The notes under the pieces: generated by a model
The model's input: the letters and a program-made list of their open reading frames with translations, nothing else
Databases searched by the model: none
What the model was told of the DNA's origin: nothing
Assembly: GCA_016763215.1 (NCBI GenBank)
Contig: JAESUF010000243.1
Span: forward strand, 1 to 9,753
Direction: 5' to 3'
DNA length: 9,753 bases
Source: Flavobacteriaceae bacterium
Lineage (GTDB): Bacteria; Bacteroidota; Bacteroidia; Flavobacteriales; Flavobacteriaceae
Position numbers and translations under genes: made by a program
Part shown: piece by piece, positions 7,216 through 9,753 of the stretch
Layout: each line of letters opens with the position of its first letter
Position numbering within the stretch: the first letter of the stretch is position 1

Positions 7216-8799
7216 TTATGTTTTATTTGTGGTTTTAACCCCATTTACATTTCTTAAAATGGACAGTGGATTTTCATTTTTTAATTCGTCTGGCAATAAA
7301 CTATTTGGCCAAGATTGAAAACTAAATGGTCGTACCCAACGTTTAATTGCATCGACTCCTACAGCCGTAAATCTAGGATCTGTTGTTGCTGGGTAAGGGC
7401 CTCCGTGTAACATAGACGGACATACCTCTACTCCAGTAGGAACACCATTAAAAATAATCCTACCGACCCTGTTTTGTAATTCATCAACAATTTTAGAATT
7501 GTTTGCCACTTCATTCTCAGTACCAATAATTGTTCCTGTTAACTGCCCTTCTAATTGAGAGATGATCTGTGCCAATTGTTCTTCATCTTCACATGCTACA
7601 ACTAACGAAAAGGGACCAAAAACTTCTTGGTGTAACGTCGTATTTTCTAAGAATGTTTTCCCATCAACTTTAGAAACTATTTGACTTCCATGGTTGCTCT
7701 TAAGCTCTTCCGAATAGTCTGCCAACACTTCAACTCCATCTTGGGAAATTACTTTTGTTTTGTTACGTTCATAGGCGCCAAATATGTTTGGGTGTAGCAT
7801 ACATGATGGCGTTACTTTAACTATTTCTTCAGCTAAAACTTGTCCAAATTTATTTAATGCTTCACTTTTAATCGCCAATAACAATCCTGGATTTGTACAA
7901 AATTGCCCAGCCCCTAGAGTAATTGACCCCGCATAGGTTTTTGCCCAACTAGTCGCTTTTTCATCTAAAGCTTCTGGCAATAAAATTACTGGATTGATAC
8001 TTCCCATTTCGGCAAAAACTGGAATTGGTTCTTCTCTTAGTGCTGCCAAATCGAGCAATGCTCTTCCTCCTCTTATACTTCCTGTAAAACCAACACCTTT
8101 TACATGCGGATGTTTCACCAATACTTGTCCGACTTCAATTCCACTACTATTCAAATTAGAAAAAACGCCGTTTGGCATCCCTGTCTTTTTAGCAGCCTTG
8201 ATAATTGCAGAAGCAACCATTTCTCCTGTCCCTGCATGCATTGGATGTGATTTTACAATCACAGGGCAACCTGCAGCTAATGCTGAAGCTGTATCTCCTC
8301 CTGCTGTTGAAAAGGCAAATGGAAAATTACTTGCTCCAAAAACAACAATTGGTCCTAGTGGGACTAACATTTTACGTAAATCGTCTTTTGGTAAAGGTGT
8401 ACGATCTGGTTGAGCAGTATCTATACTTGCTTCTACCCATGAACCTTGTTCTAGATGAGTTGCAAAAGCTCTCAATTGACCTACAGCTCTTCCTCTTTCC
8501 CCCTTAGCTCTTCCTGCTGGCAATCCAGATTCTGAAATATACACCTCAACTAATGCGTCACCTAAAGCTTCTATTTCTTCTGCGATTGCTCTTAAAAAAG
8601 TTGCCTTTTCATTTCCAGATTTCTTACTGTAAACTTGAAAAGCTTTTGATGCCAATACTGCTGCTTCATTAATTTCTTCATTTGAAGCTTCGGTAAAAAC
8701 AGATTCGTTTTCAGTATTTAATAGAGGATTAAACGTTGTAAACGTTTTGTTTCCTTTTGCTGATAAGGTCTCTCCAATATAGTTTTTTCCTACGATCAT
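7216..8799 (-). CDS. Alpha-ketoglutarate semialdehyde (2,5-dioxovalerate) dehydrogenase, ALDH superfamily
   Basis: Oxidises alpha-ketoglutarate semialdehyde to 2-oxoglutarate with NAD(P)+, the last step of hydroxyproline catabolism, in the cytoplasm. The 527-residue protein is a full-length ALDH of the KGSADH branch. Visible blocks are FGASNFPFAFSTAGGDTASA (154-173, with the oxyanion-hole Asn158), VIVKSHP with cofactor-binding Lys183, GFTGSIRGGRAL (237-248), FAEMGSINPV with general-base Glu264, and the nucleophile Cys301 in LGAGQFCTNPG. HQEVFGPFSLV (390-400) is the late conserved block, and GGPYPATTDPRFTAVG (466-481) is typical of this branch. The ATG at 8799 lies 5 nt after the stop of the DapA-like gene, so the two are probably co-translated. 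KGSADHs also serve sugar-acid pathways (arabinose, glucarate). The epimerase and FAD enzyme in the same unit make hydroxyproline the better assignment here. Confidence 0.92.
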   Translation of the reverse strand: MIVGKNYIGETLSAKGNKTFTTFNPLLNTENESVFTEASNEEINEAAVLASKAFQVYSKKSGNEKATFLRAIAEEIEALGDALVEVYISESGLPAGRAKGERGRAVGQLRAFATHLEQGSWVEASIDTAQPDRTPLPKDDLRKMLVPLGPIVVFGASNFPFAFSTAGGDTASALAAGCPVIVKSHPMHAGTGEMVASAIIKAAKKTGMPNGVFSNLNSSGIEVGQVLVKHPHVKGVGFTGSIRGGRALLDLAALREEPIPVFAEMGSINPVILLPEALDEKATSWAKTYAGSITLGAGQFCTNPGLLLAIKSEALNKFGQVLAEEIVKVTPSCMLHPNIFGAYERNKTKVISQDGVEVLADYSEELKSNHGSQIVSKVDGKTFLENTTLHQEVFGPFSLVVACEDEEQLAQIISQLEGQLTGTIIGTENEVANNSKIVDELQNRVGRIIFNGVPTGVEVCPSMLHGGPYPATTDPRFTAVGVDAIKRWVRPFSFQSWPNSLLPDELKNENPLSILRNVNGVKTTNKT

Positions 8800-8804
8800 T
8801 ATTC

Positions 8805-9719
8805 TTACAAATTTTTATAGTCTGGCAAAGTAGGTCTGTTTTTCAAACCCTCTTCAATAATATTTAAAACATGCTTTCTTTCATCTCCAATCAACGGTAA
8901 CCGAGGAGCTCGAACGTTTTCCGTTCCAATACCTGTTGCTACTTCTGCCAATTTTATGTTCTGCACTAATTTAGCGTTTATATCTAATTCTAGCAATGGT
9001 AAAAACCAACGGTAAATCTTTAAAGCTTCTTGAATTCTTCCTGCTTTTTGTAATTCATAAATAGCAACCGTTTCTCTTGGAAAAGCACAAACCAATCCAG
9101 CTACACAACCATCGGCACCCATCAATAAACTTTCCAAGGCTAAAGTATCTACTCCAGTCATGATTTTTAATCGATCTCCAAATCGATTCTTGATACGTGT
9201 TACATTTGAAATATCTCTCGTAGATTCTTTAACTGCTTCTATGTTGTTACATTCCAATAAGCTTTCAAACATATCTAAAGTAACTTCAATCTTATAATCT
9301 ATGGGGTTGTTATAAACCATTATCGGCAACGAAGTATTATGGGCTACTGCTTTAAAATATTCAACAGTTTCTCTATCGCCAGCTTTGTATCGCATTGGCG
9401 GCAACATCATTAAACCGCTTGCACCATCTAATTCTGCCTTTTGAGCAGCATCAATAGCTCCTTTGGTTGATTGCTCAGCAATATTTATTAATACAGGCAC
9501 AGCCCCATTAACTAATTCAACCGTGGTTCTTGTTAGTATTCTTTTCTCTTCTTCTAAAAGTGTACTTGCTTCTCCAAGCGTTCCTCCTAAAACAATTCCA
9601 TGAACACCTGCATCTAATTGCGCATTGATATTTGTTTCAAACATTTGAAAATCTAACTGATCTTCATCTGTGAATTTTGTAGTTACTGCAGGCATTACAC
9701 CATTCCATTGTAAGCTCAT
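8805..9719 (-). CDS. DapA-family 1-pyrroline-4-hydroxy-2-carboxylate deaminase
   Basis: A 304-residue TIM-barrel protein of the DHDPS/N-acetylneuraminate lyase family, predicted to convert 1-pyrroline-4-hydroxy-2-carboxylate to alpha-ketoglutarate semialdehyde plus ammonia through a Schiff base. The Schiff-base lysine is Lys164 in IEAVKEST. The catalytic-pocket Tyr136 lies in MVYNNP, and the substrate-carboxylate loop reads GGTLGEAS (45-52). The Arg that true dihydrodipicolinate synthases carry just after Y-N-x-P (consensus YNVPSRTG) is absent; the sequence reads YNNPIDYKIEV, which argues against a role in lysine synthesis. It is first in the six-gene unit and 5 nt ahead of its expected partner dehydrogenase. 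The ATG at 9719 gives the usual MSLQWNGVMPAVTTKF opening. Homologues are called LhpC or HypD elsewhere. The function is inferred from context plus the missing Arg; other DapA-family aldolases are possible but fit less well. Confidence 0.88.
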   Translation of the reverse strand: MSLQWNGVMPAVTTKFTDEDQLDFQMFETNINAQLDAGVHGIVLGGTLGEASTLLEEEKRILTRTTVELVNGAVPVLINIAEQSTKGAIDAAQKAELDGASGLMMLPPMRYKAGDRETVEYFKAVAHNTSLPIMVYNNPIDYKIEVTLDMFESLLECNNIEAVKESTRDISNVTRIKNRFGDRLKIMTGVDTLALESLLMGADGCVAGLVCAFPRETVAIYELQKAGRIQEALKIYRWFLPLLELDINAKLVQNIKLAEVATGIGTENVRAPRLPLIGDERKHVLNIIEEGLKNRPTLPDYKNL

Positions 9720-9740
9720 TCTAATGTGTTTAAAGTGATG

Positions 9741-9748
9741 TAAAATTA
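9741..9748 (-). promoter_or_regulatory. Weak candidate -7 element of the operon promoter
   Basis: On the minus strand, TAATTTTA lies 22-29 nt upstream of the first start codon. It matches the Bacteroidetes -7 consensus TAnnTTTG at all but the last base. The matching -33 element (TTG) would fall at or beyond the right edge of the window, so it cannot be tested. In AT-rich DNA such a match is easily due to chance. Confidence 0.2.
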
Positions 9749-9753
9749 CTACA

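Larger units (their letters stand above)
881..9719 (-). other. Six-gene hydroxyproline/peptide catabolism operon
   Basis: Six co-directional genes run from 9719 down to 881. Gaps are 5 nt (DapA-like to ALDH), 4 nt (ALDH to DUF885), an 8-nt overlap (repaired DUF885 end to epimerase), 44 nt (epimerase to S9 peptidase) and 14 nt (S9 peptidase to FAD oxidoreductase). I see no terminator between them, so one polycistronic transcript is likely. Four products match the four steps from trans-4-hydroxy-L-proline to 2-oxoglutarate, and two are exported peptidases. That the peptidases feed the pathway with Pro/Hyp peptides is inference from this arrangement. No regulator or uptake gene lies in the window, and the promoter is probably at or beyond the right edge. 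Confidence 0.8.

Noticed and set aside
7994..8413. 139-residue plus-strand frame opposite the ALDH gene
   Set aside because: It lies antisense to well-conserved ALDH sequence including the catalytic Glu region, has low-complexity Pro/Ala/Leu composition and matches no family I know.

Overview
The window looks like chromosome of an AT-rich, probably marine member of the Bacteroidetes (family Flavobacteriaceae or close). The evidence is the low GC content, the Lys/Asn/Ile-rich proteins, a flavobacterial-type TlpA thioredoxin, Sec and lipoprotein signals of the usual form, and the lack of clear Shine-Dalgarno sites. Genus cannot be fixed from the sequence alone.

Layout. Positions 3-737 (+) hold the 3' part of a TlpA/AhpC-TSA-type thiol-disulfide oxidoreductase whose start lies outside the window. 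A strong intrinsic terminator follows at 759-788. The rest (9719 down to 881, minus strand) is one tightly packed six-gene unit. In transcription order it encodes a DapA-family lyase/deaminase, an alpha-ketoglutarate semialdehyde dehydrogenase, a DUF885 lipoprotein (probable metallopeptidase), a 4-hydroxyproline 2-epimerase, a DPP-IV-like S9 serine peptidase with a signal peptide, and a DadA-type FAD oxidoreductase. Junctions are 5 nt, 4 nt, an 8-nt overlap (in the repaired reading of DUF885), 44 nt and 14 nt.

How the genes work together. The four cytoplasmic enzymes make up the complete known bacterial route for trans-4-hydroxy-L-proline. The epimerase makes cis-4-hydroxy-D-proline. The FAD enzyme oxidises it to 1-pyrroline-4-hydroxy-2-carboxylate. 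The DapA-family enzyme deaminates that to alpha-ketoglutarate semialdehyde, and the ALDH oxidises this to 2-oxoglutarate for the TCA cycle. The two exported peptidases in the same unit suggest that the real substrate is Pro/Hyp-rich peptide, for example from collagen or gelatin, trimmed in the periplasm before Hyp is catabolised inside. No transporter or regulator is visible; they may lie upstream, beyond 9753.

Most notable anomaly. The DUF885 gene carries a one-base frameshift near 5706-5708. The open frame ends at 5646, while a well-conserved 71-residue C-terminal tail continues in another frame to a stop at 5491, inside the epimerase start (ATGAGTAG). The pathway itself is known. The points worth following are the peptidase coupling, the frameshift and its possible effect on epimerase translation, and the non-canonical substrate-anchor region of the DPP-IV-like enzyme. 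I saw no RNA genes, CRISPR, insertion sequences or other mobile elements, and no gene-free stretch over 300 bases.
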